Shown: positions 15,894 to 24,860 of the stretch, in pieces
Numbering within the stretch: the stretch's first letter is position 1
How the letters are laid out: each line of letters opens with the position of its first letter
Assembly: GCA_016926925.1 (NCBI GenBank)
Contig: JAFGNQ010000071.1
Location: 1-25,884 of the forward strand
Reading direction: 5' to 3'
Length of the DNA: 25,884 nucleotides
Source of the DNA: Candidatus Aminicenantota bacterium
Lineage (GTDB): Bacteria; Acidobacteriota; Aminicenantia; Aminicenantales; Aminicenantaceae
Program-made: the position numbers and the translations under genes
Notes under the pieces: generated by a model
What the model was told of the DNA's origin: nothing
Database searches by the model: none
Seen by the model: the letters and a program-made list of their open reading frames with translations, nothing else

Positions 15894-16597
15894 ATATCCT
15901 GGTGTTTCAAGCCCCTGCATTGTCTTTTTATCATCTTTATCCAATCCGATAAATGCCGAGGATTTTCTTTAAGTATTTTTTTGTACATCTTGATATCATT
16001 CCAAAATCCACCAAATCCGTCTTTTTTATGTTTGAAACTGTTTTTTATTCCTTTTGTCCGGACTGTGAGAAACCTCAACCCTCTTTTCAAAATAAAGGCG
16101 TTCATCATCGTCTCAATGGCATATCCCGTATCCGAGTTTATGGGGATCTTTTGAAAAAAAAGCTTTTTTATAGCTCTTTCACCGGATACAGGGTTCAATC
16201 CGAAAACATTGTACGGCCAGGTAAGAAACGAAGGATCCCTCAAACTGATAGTCACATCGACTTTTCCTTGACGGACAGGTCTTATCAAATCTCCGATATG
16301 CTTGACCTCCAATCCCTTCAAGTCGGCATCGAGGAAAAGAAGAATTTTACCCCTGGCTAGCCGAGAACCTTCATACATAGCCATCCCTTTTCCATGGTTC
16401 TTCGACATGGCCACGGATTTTACTGAATGAAAGTTCTTTACGATATCTATTGTACGATCGGATGAACCGTCATCCACTACGATGACTTCATCGACTATCC
16501 CTTCTGCTTTCGCTTCAAGCACTACGGACAACACCTCGCCTATCCGATCGCTTTCGTTGTGGGCCGGGATCACCACGGAAACATAATTATCAATCAT
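15887..16597 (-). CDS. family 2 glycosyltransferase (GT-A, DPM1-like)
   Basis: The 236-residue protein opens with VSVVIPAHNESDRIGEVL. It then has VIVVDDGSSDRT (38-49) and the DxD motif in LLFLDADL (86-93), the standard GT2 nucleotide-sugar site. It has no C-terminal membrane helices, so it resembles short polyprenyl-phosphate or soluble GT2 transferases rather than synthases. The ATG at 16597 overlaps the end of the upstream GT4 gene by 8 bp, so the two are co-translated. Its tail overlaps the activase gene by 7 bp on the opposite strand. Donor and acceptor are unknown. Confidence 0.9.
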   Translation of the reverse strand: MIDNYVSVVIPAHNESDRIGEVLSVVLEAKAEGIVDEVIVVDDGSSDRTIDIVKNFHSVKSVAMSKNHGKGMAMYEGSRLARGKILLFLDADLKGLEVKHIGDLIRPVRQGKVDVTISLRDPSFLTWPYNVFGLNPVSGERAIKKLFFQKIPINSDTGYAIETMMNAFILKRGLRFLTVRTKGIKNSFKHKKDGFGGFWNDIKMYKKILKENPRHLSDWIKMIKRQCRGLKHQDIQ

Positions 16598-17888
16598 ACA
16601 TTCGCTCTCTCTGCGAGGAAGTCATCACAAAAACCGGTGGTTCCCACTCGTCTCTACAGGTTTGAGTAATGGGAAAAAGTGTGTTCAACTCTTCCCTGGT
16701 TGCATGACCGTTTTGCATAAATTTCTTATAAACAGAGAGCAAATTTGAGTAAATCTTCTGAGGATTGTTGTTTAAGCAGACGTCCCAATGGGCATTATGG
16801 CGTATTTTTTCCTGAAGCTCGGGATTGTTGTAAAGCTCAAAAAACTTGGCTGCAAAGTCCTTCTCAACCTGATTCTCTACAAGTATACCAGTCATATAAT
16901 TCTCGATTTGTGAGCTGACTCCGGCCTTATCATCAAGCGCTATGACCGGAAGCTTCGAAAACTTCGCCTCACAAATGACATTTCCGAATGTCTCGGATAA
17001 GGAACCGTACAGAAAATAATCCGCTTCTTTGAAAAAACCGGGAACAGACTCGAAATCAATCTTACCCAGGAAATGTATGTTCGGACAGTTAAGTCCGGCA
17101 ACGGTTTTTTTGAGTAGGCCGCTCAGCGGGCCATACCCGCCGATAAAAAAATGGAGGCGGCTATTTTTAGGGTAGATGTATGTCGCGAAGGCTCTGATCA
17201 GAAAATCTACATTCTTCGTTGGACAGAGACGGCTGAGCGTCACCAGGCGGTTGCCTTTGGGGACATCGAACCTATTGAAAATTCCGCTCTCACATGCACC
17301 GTTGCTGAATCTCTGCAAATCGATGGGCCGCTTGATAGCGCAGACTTTTTTCTGATCGATCGAGTAGAAATCCTGAGTGAGGGATTTTCTCACTCCTTCA
17401 CTGAGAATGAATGTTCCCTCGATTTTGTTCGATATCCGTTTCATCAACGCCCGGCCATACCAAAAACAGATCTTTTTTACGAGGTTTTCTTTAGGAAAGA
17501 GCAAGTGAGAATAATACGGGATATTAGCCGTAAGGACGTTGAACATCGGGGCTTTCGTTCGGAATTTAATCCAATAACCCATTTGGAGCAGAACGGGATT
17601 TATGGTTTCGGCATGGATAAGGTCTATGTCCCATTTCTTGAGCCAAAGCGATGCGGCCAACGGAGGTAAAGGAACACAGTACTCCTTGTATGAAGGGACT
17701 GAAAAAGCGGGAACAGGGTAACAATGGATGTGTTCTCCGTAGCTGAGGTTTTTCTTTTTTCGTTTTGAGGGGAATATCAAATGTATTTCATGATTGTTGT
17801 CTGCCAGCCATGTCAGGAATTGCTTGGATTGGAAACTGACACCATTGGTAATGTCAATATCATGATCCACGATGTATGCTATTTTCAT
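16590..17888 (-). CDS. family 4 glycosyltransferase
   Basis: The 432-residue GT-B protein has the N-terminal start MKIAYIVDHDIDITNGVSFQ, with the NGV loop common in GT4 lipid-mannosyl and glucosyl transferases. A donor domain follows: NRLVTLSRLCPTKNVDFLIRAF, then FFIGGYGPLSG, then the E-x7-E motif in SETFGNVICEAKFSKLPVIA. The first half contains a hydrophobic patch and basic residues (WYGRALMKRISNK) that may touch the membrane. A ribosome-binding AGG lies about 8 bp ahead of the ATG. The gene overlaps the GT2 gene by 8 bp and lies 149 bp downstream of the metallophosphoesterase gene. That 149-bp gap holds no recognisable gene. Confidence 0.9.
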   Translation of the reverse strand: MKIAYIVDHDIDITNGVSFQSKQFLTWLADNNHEIHLIFPSKRKKKNLSYGEHIHCYPVPAFSVPSYKEYCVPLPPLAASLWLKKWDIDLIHAETINPVLLQMGYWIKFRTKAPMFNVLTANIPYYSHLLFPKENLVKKICFWYGRALMKRISNKIEGTFILSEGVRKSLTQDFYSIDQKKVCAIKRPIDLQRFSNGACESGIFNRFDVPKGNRLVTLSRLCPTKNVDFLIRAFATYIYPKNSRLHFFIGGYGPLSGLLKKTVAGLNCPNIHFLGKIDFESVPGFFKEADYFLYGSLSETFGNVICEAKFSKLPVIALDDKAGVSSQIENYMTGILVENQVEKDFAAKFFELYNNPELQEKIRHNAHWDVCLNNNPQKIYSNLLSVYKKFMQNGHATREELNTLFPITQTCRDEWEPPVFVMTSSQRERMYD

Positions 17889-18037
17889 TCGGAATACCTA
17901 TCCTGAATTATTTACCTCGGACATGCAATCTTACTATTTCAGCCATAGGGATGTAAAGACATCGCGTGCAATCGAAAAAACAGTGTTAGCCGAATTCCCC
18001 CTTATTGAAAGACCGAAGGCTGAGTCTTTGCATCGAG

Positions 18038-20260
18038 TCAAGCATAAATTGAGAAGGAACAAGGATGCCAGCACAATCTTAGAGATTGGAATCGATTCTC
18101 ATCTTCCCGCACGAATTCCCCGATAACCGCCACCCGCCACTTTCTCGAGACAGCATCTTGCCCTGAAAAACTGAACGAAAGCACAGGGGCCGGTCTGCAT
18201 AGAAAACTATGACAAAGCATAGGTTTTCTCTTGCCTTTTCCGGGAAAAAAGCCTTTCTCCTCATCGCTGATCCAGCGTATATCCTCTAAAAGCACCTGAC
18301 CTGCTGTGTCCGGACGGATGTTGATCGGAATGTGATTTCTTCCCCCGCTTTTTCTCCGGGCGCCGACAACAAAGGACACGATCAAATGAACGGTGTCTTC
18401 GGAATCTTCCCTGGCAGAAGGGAAGATCTCAGTCCTGATCTCCATCTTTGACGGACATGAAGGATCTCCGGCTTTCCCGGCAAAAAAAGAAAACTTTTCA
18501 TGAGTCCCCGCATTCAAGCTTTGCCTATTGATTTTGACCAGAGTGTCACCGGCTGCACTGATTTCATAATACCCTGGATTATTGGGTGTGGCGTACCTGG
18601 GTTGAACATGGGCCAGGGAATTTCCGCAAAAAAAATAAGAATCGCTCTCATCGAAAGGATATTCCAGGCCGCCTCGCGCATAGTCTTTGGTATAAAGATA
18701 TCCGTTATCTTTCTCTAGTCTGATCTCTATATTTCTGTGATTGTGACCGGATAACCCCAAAAAATTGAGATGCGGTTCGCTGGCCATCTCGAGCAAGGAC
18801 AGCTGGTTTTTGAACAAACATCCATAATTCAGGCCGAGCCTTTTCAGGGTATTTTCAAAAGACACGTTCCTCTTGAGTCCGGCAGGTTTATGCAGATGAT
18901 CCTTCAACATAAGTGGAAAAAGGAGCTCTCGAGACGCATCGGTCGCCAGAACCGGAGTACACGCTGTCTTCGAACCGTCATTGACCGGTTTGCAGTCGAA
19001 GTGGGTGTTTATCAATCCGGCATGAAAAATCAAGACCACATTCCGTACAGCCTCTTTATCGGCTTCTTTTTGAACGAACCGAACTTGCCGGTCACTCAAT
19101 CCTTCGGAGTCAGGAAAATGCCAGCTGTTCAGAATGGCTTTTATCAGATTCTTAAACCGCAGAATGTGTGTATGGATCGCATTCAGGAAGGCGTCCCGGC
19201 CGGAATCCACACAGATAAACCGGGTATTCTTTATGTTGAAAGAGAAATCGCTCATGGGATTGAAATGGATGAAATAATGATCCAAAGAATGCTTCCGGCC
19301 CGTTATTCCAAGAACAGACCTCAAATCCTTTACAGTAAATGATCTTCGGTTCTTTTCGTTTTTACTCTTCAAGAAGAAATCCGTTTGAAACGCATGCAAT
19401 CCGCAATGCTCGAGCCCGTAGTTTCTGATTTCATAGGGATAAAGACGATAGTCATGGTTTCCGGCAACGGTCCATAGAGGAACTTGCAGCTCGACATCAG
19501 GCTCATACCTGCCCGTGATTATCTTCTCGAACAGTTCGACATTGGTGTCGGAATAGCTTGCATCTCTGAGCTTTCTATATTTTTTAAACTTATAATCGAC
19601 AAGATCTCCTCCTGCAATCACGAAATCCAACTCGCCATTGGAAGACATCGTGTTCGCTTTTTTTATGAAATGAACGAGGTTGGAGTTCGGATTTATGAAA
19701 TTATCTCTCAAAGATTTCCCGGAAAGGGCTTTTGACAAAGAAAACAATTTCTGCCTGCGTGTCTCTTCCCCTTCGGAGGGAAGGCACAACAAATCATTTT
19801 GAATCTTATCCCAAACTTCTGCGACATGCGTATCCGTTATAAAGCAGAACCTGTAACGCTCCCAATTGTGAAAAAGAAGAACGACGGAATGAAAGCTGGG
19901 TTCCATTTTGGGATGATGCAGGTTGAACATAAGAAATTTATTGCTGTAAGTATCGAGTTCAGATTCCTGTGCGGAGATTGCCAGTTTCACGTTAAAAAAG
20001 GAGAGCTGCTTCTGGCCGGAGAGCACCCTTTTCAAGGGAGTGTCGAAATCGAGGCCCTTTCTCACATCGACAGAGACGGTCTTCAAAGGCAAAGTGAATC
20101 TTTTGCGACCGACCGCCTTCAAATAAAAGGATCCTTCCAGATCTTGTCCGGAGAGCAGCTCTTTTCCGGAGGCAATCCGGACGCAAAAGCTCTTTTCTCC
20201 CTGAGGGATAAAAAACGGATGGCCTAAATTAGGCAATAAAAACCGGGCGGTTATCAACAT
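18038..20260 (-). CDS. large calcineurin-like metallophosphoesterase
   Basis: The 740-residue protein has a complete metallophosphoesterase core: DTH (Asp143, His145), GGDLVD (217-222), GNHD (267-270), a lone His in FHAG (413) and GHNHR (505-509). These supply the usual two-metal ligands. The core (about 135-515) is flanked by a beta-rich N-terminal domain (1-130) and a beta-rich C-terminal domain (about 550-740), so the protein is much longer than simple phosphodiesterases. There is no signal peptide or membrane helix. The ATG at 20260 has AGGA about 10 bp upstream. It lies first in a minus-strand run with GT4 and GT2 genes, which hints at removal of a phosphate or pyrophosphate from a glycan or lipid intermediate, but this is inference only. 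The end domains are unlike anything I recognise. Confidence 0.85.
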   Translation of the reverse strand: MLITARFLLPNLGHPFFIPQGEKSFCVRIASGKELLSGQDLEGSFYLKAVGRKRFTLPLKTVSVDVRKGLDFDTPLKRVLSGQKQLSFFNVKLAISAQESELDTYSNKFLMFNLHHPKMEPSFHSVVLLFHNWERYRFCFITDTHVAEVWDKIQNDLLCLPSEGEETRRQKLFSLSKALSGKSLRDNFINPNSNLVHFIKKANTMSSNGELDFVIAGGDLVDYKFKKYRKLRDASYSDTNVELFEKIITGRYEPDVELQVPLWTVAGNHDYRLYPYEIRNYGLEHCGLHAFQTDFFLKSKNEKNRRSFTVKDLRSVLGITGRKHSLDHYFIHFNPMSDFSFNIKNTRFICVDSGRDAFLNAIHTHILRFKNLIKAILNSWHFPDSEGLSDRQVRFVQKEADKEAVRNVVLIFHAGLINTHFDCKPVNDGSKTACTPVLATDASRELLFPLMLKDHLHKPAGLKRNVSFENTLKRLGLNYGCLFKNQLSLLEMASEPHLNFLGLSGHNHRNIEIRLEKDNGYLYTKDYARGGLEYPFDESDSYFFCGNSLAHVQPRYATPNNPGYYEISAAGDTLVKINRQSLNAGTHEKFSFFAGKAGDPSCPSKMEIRTEIFPSAREDSEDTVHLIVSFVVGARRKSGGRNHIPINIRPDTAGQVLLEDIRWISDEEKGFFPGKGKRKPMLCHSFLCRPAPVLSFSFSGQDAVSRKWRVAVIGEFVREDENRFQSLRLCWHPCSFSIYA

Positions 20261-20352
20261 CGAAACGTTTTCCTGCTGTTATTTTTGCATTAACCGCTTG
20301 AAAGAAAAAGTCTTTTTTAACGATCCTTTATATTATAATGAGCAAAGGCACA

Positions 20353-20952
20353 ATGAATATTATGAGAAAAATAAAAATTACCCCTCTACCGTTTATTCTT
20401 ATTTTTTGGACCGTTTCCATTTATCCCCAAAGCGCGCTTGAAGTGATTCGAAAGTCAAATGATCAGGTTCAGGAGATTTTATCCACTCATACAACCATCG
20501 ATCAAGCCACCGAAAACGATCTCTTCCGGATCATTGACGGCGTCACCGATTTCGACGCCATCTCCCACCGGGTCATAGACCGCTTTTGCTCCGACCTCAC
20601 TCAGGTTCAGTGCGAAACCTTCGACCGCGTCTTCCAGCGTCTCCTCAGGGTTTCATCCATAAAAAAATTAGGACGCTACCGGGCCGAGCGCTTCGAATAC
20701 CTGACTCAGGAGCTTAAAGAAGAAACCGCCACCGTGAAGACACTCGCCTACTATCAAGACGACGTGGTCCATATGAACTATCTTCTGGAACGTGTGAATG
20801 GCAAATGGCTGGTTTTCAATTACGTCGTAGACGATGTCGATACCGTCGGCAATTACCAGAAGCAATTCGTTAGACTGTTTGCCCGCACTTCTTTCGATGA
20901 AATCATCGCCCGTTTGGAAAAAAAGATAGCCGAGCACGAAAAGGAATATTAA
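20353..20952 (+). CDS. MlaC/Ttg2-family periplasmic phospholipid-binding protein
   Basis: A signal peptide (MRKIKITPLPFILIFWTVSIYPQ) is followed by a compact alpha/beta domain with the family pattern DFDAISHRVIDRF, then FQRLLRVSSIKKLGRY, then VVHMNYLLERVNGKWLVFNYVVDDVDTVGNYQKQF. The family ferries phospholipids between outer and inner membrane, and HpnM is its hopanoid-linked relative. The length of about 200 residues is usual. The ATG at 20353 is preceded by AAAGG. An upstream in-frame ATG at 20338 overlaps a TATAAT box (20334-20339), so it is a less likely start; the ATG at 20362 is also possible. Other Mla genes (ABC subunits, MCE protein) are not in the window. It converges on the MMPL exporter with a 6-bp gap. 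Confidence 0.88.
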   Translation: MNIMRKIKITPLPFILIFWTVSIYPQSALEVIRKSNDQVQEILSTHTTIDQATENDLFRIIDGVTDFDAISHRVIDRFCSDLTQVQCETFDRVFQRLLRVSSIKKLGRYRAERFEYLTQELKEETATVKTLAYYQDDVVHMNYLLERVNGKWLVFNYVVDDVDTVGNYQKQFVRLFARTSFDEIIARLEKKIAEHEKEY

Positions 20953-20958
20953 TCTATA

Positions 20959-23334
20959 TCAACTCTGTTTTCTTTTATAGATAAGATTGAGCAGTCCCGG
21001 CAGCAGAAAGACTGTCGCCAGCCAGATGCAAGCCAATCCGAGACACGCCAAAATACCTATGGAGCGAAGCCCGAGATGGTGAGAGAGCGCAATCGCCAAA
21101 TAGCTGGCCATGGTTGTGGCTGTAGCCAAAGACAGCGTTCCAAATAACTCATTCTGCGTGGAACTCACATCCTGCCCCAATTCTTTCCAACGCCGGTAAT
21201 AATGAACTCCGTAATCGATCCCTATTCCGATCAGCGTAGGAAAGACGACGATATTGAAAAAATTGAGTCTTAATCCAAGCAAAACCATGATACCGGTCAT
21301 CATAACCAAACCCGATATGAGCGACATCGTAATCCAAAGCGTTTGAGCAACGGAACGTTGAAGCCAGAAAATGAGCAGAAAAATCCCCAGGAACGCAAAA
21401 AGGACCAATTTCGGTCCTTCCTTCGTGACTATACCCAGGATTTCGGCAATGATGGTCGTATCCCCTATGGGACCGATTATACCTTTGGATAAACGGAGAT
21501 CATAAAGCTCGCGGGCAAAGGCAGTGGCATCTCTTCCGTCTTGCTTTTTGCCGCGGATATAAACGGAAACGATGTAATGGTCGGGGTATCTCTTGGAGAT
21601 CAACGTGTTCTTGAAAACTTCCGGCAGTTCCTCAAAAATAGGGGCCCTCCGGGGAGGACTCCAACGGTGGATGTCGTCTATCAAACTCTTGTAGTCAGGG
21701 TCTTTTACTTTTTGAACCCATCTGCGGTTTACGGTTTCCTTAATTTCGGAAATCAAAGAAAACCTCAGATGTAACTCTCTTTCATCCGGGCAGAAATCCC
21801 GCGCACTCTGGACACGCAGAATCTGGCTATGAATATTTCCGGCCCTCTTGTTATCCAACGCTGCCAGCAGGCCATCCAGAGCTGTTACCCCTTCGGCTAC
21901 AAATAAGGCTCCGGGGGAACGCCTGCTCTCATAAACCTTGAAATATCTCTGTTCGACTTCTTTCTCCTGAGAGATGCGGACACCCATCCGGCTGAAATCA
22001 TAATCGAATTTCAGGCTAAAAACACCTGTAACCGCAGACACCAACACAAATGCTAAAAGCGCTAAGGTCACGGTCCTTCCCGGAAAAGCGATCTTTGACA
22101 GCGATATTGACCGGCTCTTTATCATGCCTGCTTTCAAGCTCAATATCATGATGGACGGTAAGAAGACCATCATGGCCAGCAAGATCACGAGAATCGAAAA
22201 GCCTCCAAGAATTCCGAATTCTGAGAATCCTCTAAATTTGGAAAAGGCCAATATGAAAAAAGCCAACGCGGTAGTAAGTCCGGAGAGGACAATGGATTTT
22301 CCGGAAGAAAGGAAAGTGGTCGCCAGAGCTTCAGGATAAGGCTTTTCCAACAATTCTATCTGGAACCGTCTGAGGAGATGAATGGAATAGTCTATACCAA
22401 GCCCGAACGAAACGAGAAGCAAAAAGGAAGTGATCGTGTTCAAGCGCTCTGTGATCAGAGGGATGGAGCCGAACGCCCAGATAAGCCCGAAGGCAAGGGG
22501 TAAAAGAACGACGGGAATGGCCTTTATATCCCGAAAACCGACAAAGAGCGTTATCAAGAGGAATCCGGCCATTATCAATCCCGAGCGCGTGAGATCTTTA
22601 GCTATGAAATCAAACTGACTGAGATCGTACATCAGCGACCCGCTGAGCCCTCCCCATACACCCCACTCTTCTGATATAACCCGGATAACAGCCTCGAGCT
22701 CAACGGATAACTTCTTGATATTTACCAAGTTGGTCACACCCTTTTCTGGATAGACCTTGATGGACATCACCTGACCATCCGCACTCTGGTGGTATTGCGG
22801 GAGATCGAGGTAACGCATCATATCATGGATTTCACGTTTATCCTTTTCTTCAAGGTTCTCCTCGTCTGCACCTTCCTCACTCAGAAGGTCCGCCCCCAAA
22901 GGACTCATTTTCGCTTCAAGCCTGAGGAGCGATTCCACGACTCTGTTGAGATCTTCCGAGGATACCAGTAAATAGCGGTATTTCCGGATAAATTCCCGCG
23001 GATTTTCATATTCAACGGCTTCGACACCCTCGAGAGTCTGTACTTGTTCCATCGCAGCGAGGAAAGCAGCTAACAGTTTCGGCCTGTCTTCGCTTCCCAA
23101 CAGTATGGAAAAAAAACCTCCACTTCCAGTGGCAATGCTTTTTATTTGGTTTCTGAGGACAAAAACCCTGTTGTGTTCAGGCAATAACCGGATAAGATCC
23201 GTATCCATCCGCAATTGCCGTAAATTGAACACTGCAGGAATGCTGATCCCGATTGCCACAATCAGGAAAACAAGAGGGTGGCGTACAGAGAGCCTGCTTA
23301 TGAGGGAAACGAAAGCGATAAACAGTTTGTTCAT
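20959..23334 (-). CDS. MMPL/HpnN-like RND-superfamily exporter
   Basis: This protein of about 791 residues has two repeats of one transmembrane helix, a large periplasmic loop and five transmembrane helices (12 in total). Each repeat carries the RND signature in helix 4: GLGIDYSIHLLRRF in the first half and GIGIDYGVHYYRRW in the second. The layout matches the MMPL / HpnN / sterol-sensing-like branch that moves lipids or hydrophobic molecules, not the three-component drug-efflux RND branch. I prefer the ATG at 23334 (MNKLFIAFVS..) with a purine-rich AAGAAAGAG ahead; an ATG at 23358 lacks a ribosome-binding site. It is convergent with the MlaC-like gene and divergent from the aminotransferase gene. 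The substrate is not deducible; lipid transport is the reasonable guess. Confidence 0.88.
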   Translation of the reverse strand: MNKLFIAFVSLISRLSVRHPLVFLIVAIGISIPAVFNLRQLRMDTDLIRLLPEHNRVFVLRNQIKSIATGSGGFFSILLGSEDRPKLLAAFLAAMEQVQTLEGVEAVEYENPREFIRKYRYLLVSSEDLNRVVESLLRLEAKMSPLGADLLSEEGADEENLEEKDKREIHDMMRYLDLPQYHQSADGQVMSIKVYPEKGVTNLVNIKKLSVELEAVIRVISEEWGVWGGLSGSLMYDLSQFDFIAKDLTRSGLIMAGFLLITLFVGFRDIKAIPVVLLPLAFGLIWAFGSIPLITERLNTITSFLLLVSFGLGIDYSIHLLRRFQIELLEKPYPEALATTFLSSGKSIVLSGLTTALAFFILAFSKFRGFSEFGILGGFSILVILLAMMVFLPSIMILSLKAGMIKSRSISLSKIAFPGRTVTLALLAFVLVSAVTGVFSLKFDYDFSRMGVRISQEKEVEQRYFKVYESRRSPGALFVAEGVTALDGLLAALDNKRAGNIHSQILRVQSARDFCPDERELHLRFSLISEIKETVNRRWVQKVKDPDYKSLIDDIHRWSPPRRAPIFEELPEVFKNTLISKRYPDHYIVSVYIRGKKQDGRDATAFARELYDLRLSKGIIGPIGDTTIIAEILGIVTKEGPKLVLFAFLGIFLLIFWLQRSVAQTLWITMSLISGLVMMTGIMVLLGLRLNFFNIVVFPTLIGIGIDYGVHYYRRWKELGQDVSSTQNELFGTLSLATATTMASYLAIALSHHLGLRSIGILACLGLACIWLATVFLLPGLLNLIYKRKQS

Positions 23335-23410
23335 ACGGCTACTCTTTCTTTTGAGCATCTTAACATACAGATAAAATTCATGCTATCCGACTCTGCAACC
23401 ATTTCGTTTC

Positions 23411-23504
23411 TGTGATGACTTCAAATCATAGGACAATTGGAAGCGCTCTCACAGTTTGTTTTGGTCAAAGCCCCACCACCAGCCGTCGTGCGATTCAAAC
23501 GAAC
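23411..23504 (-). repeat. dispersed intergenic repeat, copy B
   Basis: This is the counterpart of 5808-5911, with the same order of blocks: GTGATGACTTCAAAT, CTCACAGTTTGTTTT, CCCCACCACC and TGCGATTCAAACGAAC. The inner inverted repeat is weaker (GTTTGTTT at 23454-23461 against AAACGAAC at 23497-23504, 7 of 8 pairs). As in copy A, it lies in a divergent gap, upstream of a minus-strand membrane-protein gene and in the same orientation relative to it. Confidence 0.6.
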
Positions 23505-23766
23505 CGTTACGCGCATTCGCTTCCCTCCTCCCGACATCTCAGACAGGCATTGGCTTGAGTTAGTTTTTTGCACCGGTCATCGCGATAGGACTCAAGCAAA
23601 AGAGCTTGCATTAGAAAATTTGGGCTGGACTATTTATAAAAATCCGTATATAAATTCTTGTAATCAAGAGTGATTCAAATATTTGGATTTTCTCAAAGAA
23701 GTTCAAAAGTTGCGTATGGAAGCTGGAAAGATCAGGAAGAAGCCTAAATTTTGGAACCGCCAATGA
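23505..23766 (+). pseudogene. possible gene remnant upstream of the aminotransferase
   Basis: This stretch between repeat copy B and the aminotransferase is visibly AT-rich compared with its neighbours. One frame reads through it with a peptide-like composition (..RTQAKELALENLGWTIYKN..), meets a TGA at 23671-23673 and then continues open (FKYLDFLKEVQKLRMEAGKI..) to a TGA at 23764-23766. That last TGA overlaps the ATG of the aminotransferase as ATGA. I recognise no family. It may be a decayed gene or simply non-coding DNA. A short frame beginning at the ATG at 23716 is also possible but unsupported by a ribosome-binding site. Confidence 0.3.
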
Positions 23767-24860
23767 TAAGACCCAATAAAGCCGTACTTAAGCTAAAAAA
23801 ATATGTCCCCGCATTACAGGATTTCGCCTTTTTTCCCAATAATGGGGATTATCTGAAATTGGATTCGAATGAGGCAACAATAAAGCCCTCACCTTTAGTC
23901 TTCCAAAGGATTCAAGAATTCTTAGCCTCAGGGCACCTCAACTGGTACCCCGACATCAAGGCTAAAGAACTGAGACATAAACTGACCGATTATACAGGAA
24001 GAAACTTCGATGAAATACAAGTTTTCAACGGTTCGGATTCGGCCCTGGATTACATCTGCAGGACTTTTTTGGAAAAAGACGACAGGGTATTAGTCGCTTC
24101 TCCCACCTACGACAAATTCCGGATTTTCGTGGAGAGTACCGGATCGAATATTGAGTTTGTGTACTCCGGAAACCCATTCGTACATAGCATTCAAAATCTC
24201 ATCGAGAGGATTACAAATAAAACCAAGCTTGTTTATATCTGCAATCCGAACAATCCCACAGGAATGGAATATTCCGAGAACGATGTCCGGAGACTTCTTG
24301 AAAAATGCAAACACGGGATTCTTGTTGTCGATGAAGCCTACTACGAATTTTCCAAAATAACCATGTCGGGCCTGATTGACGAGTTCAGCAATATCATTGT
24401 GACGCGCTCTTTTTCGAAGGCATTCGGCCTGGCTGCCCTGAGATGCGGATACATCTTGTCCGACGCCCAAATCGTAAACCTCATCAACAAGATAAGAGAC
24501 GAAAAGAATGTCAACGCCGTTGCGCAAATAGCGGCGGTCGCATCACTGGATGATTTGATCTACACGGAAAACTATGTCAAGGAAGTGAACCTAGCGAAAA
24601 AATGGTTGTTCCGGGAACTGAATGTCCTCGGATATAAGGTCATCATCACTTCCGCAAATTATATTCTTGTAAAAGTCGAAGATCCCGATATCTTCATAAA
24701 CGAGCTGCGAAAAGATAAAATTCTTGTTAGAGACAGGAGTTATTTCTCTCAACTCGAAAATTACGTGAGAATAACTGTCGGCAGCAGAATCCAATGCGAA
24801 AAACTCATAAAATCGATAAAGAATAACGGCAGGATTAGCCGCAATGCCATTCAAAGCTAA
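23763..24860 (+). CDS. HisC-like class I/II PLP aminotransferase
   Basis: The fold-type I enzyme shows LDSNEATIKPSP (N-terminal substrate arm), WYPDIKAKELR, CNPNNPTG (about 160-167), VVDEAYYEF (about 188-196) and the PLP Lys in RSFSKAFGLAALRCGY (Lys219). A C-terminal YVRITVGSR holds the carboxylate-binding Arg. This is the histidinol-phosphate aminotransferase pattern, but the same family includes threonine-phosphate decarboxylase (CobD-like) and other phosphorylated-substrate enzymes. No other histidine gene is nearby, while the next gene, a CDP-alcohol phosphatidyltransferase, overlaps it by 17 bp. A role in making an amino-alcohol or amino-acid head group is therefore worth considering. 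The start ATG at 23763 is preferred, with GGAA about 6 bp upstream; an in-frame TTG at 23751 is possible. Confidence 0.85.
   Translation: MIRPNKAVLKLKKYVPALQDFAFFPNNGDYLKLDSNEATIKPSPLVFQRIQEFLASGHLNWYPDIKAKELRHKLTDYTGRNFDEIQVFNGSDSALDYICRTFLEKDDRVLVASPTYDKFRIFVESTGSNIEFVYSGNPFVHSIQNLIERITNKTKLVYICNPNNPTGMEYSENDVRRLLEKCKHGILVVDEAYYEFSKITMSGLIDEFSNIIVTRSFSKAFGLAALRCGYILSDAQIVNLINKIRDEKNVNAVAQIAAVASLDDLIYTENYVKEVNLAKKWLFRELNVLGYKVIITSANYILVKVEDPDIFINELRKDKILVRDRSYFSQLENYVRITVGSRIQCEKLIKSIKNNGRISRNAIQS

Noticed and set aside
15953..16360. Plus-strand 135-codon frame opposite the GT2 gene
   Set aside because: It is antisense to the conserved GT2 motifs; no start signals or recognised domain.
18500..20227. 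Several plus-strand open frames opposite the metallophosphoesterase gene
   Set aside because: They are shadows of a continuous 740-codon gene with a complete set of metal-binding motifs.
20297..20339. TTGAAA and TATAAT as a promoter pair for the MlaC-like gene
   Set aside because: The boxes are about 29 bp apart, far from the usual 16-18 bp, so only the TATAAT is mentioned.
23437..23673. Plus-strand 78-codon frame taken as an intact small gene
   Set aside because: Its first third lies inside repeat copy B and it has no ribosome-binding site. Only the later part is kept, as a possible remnant.
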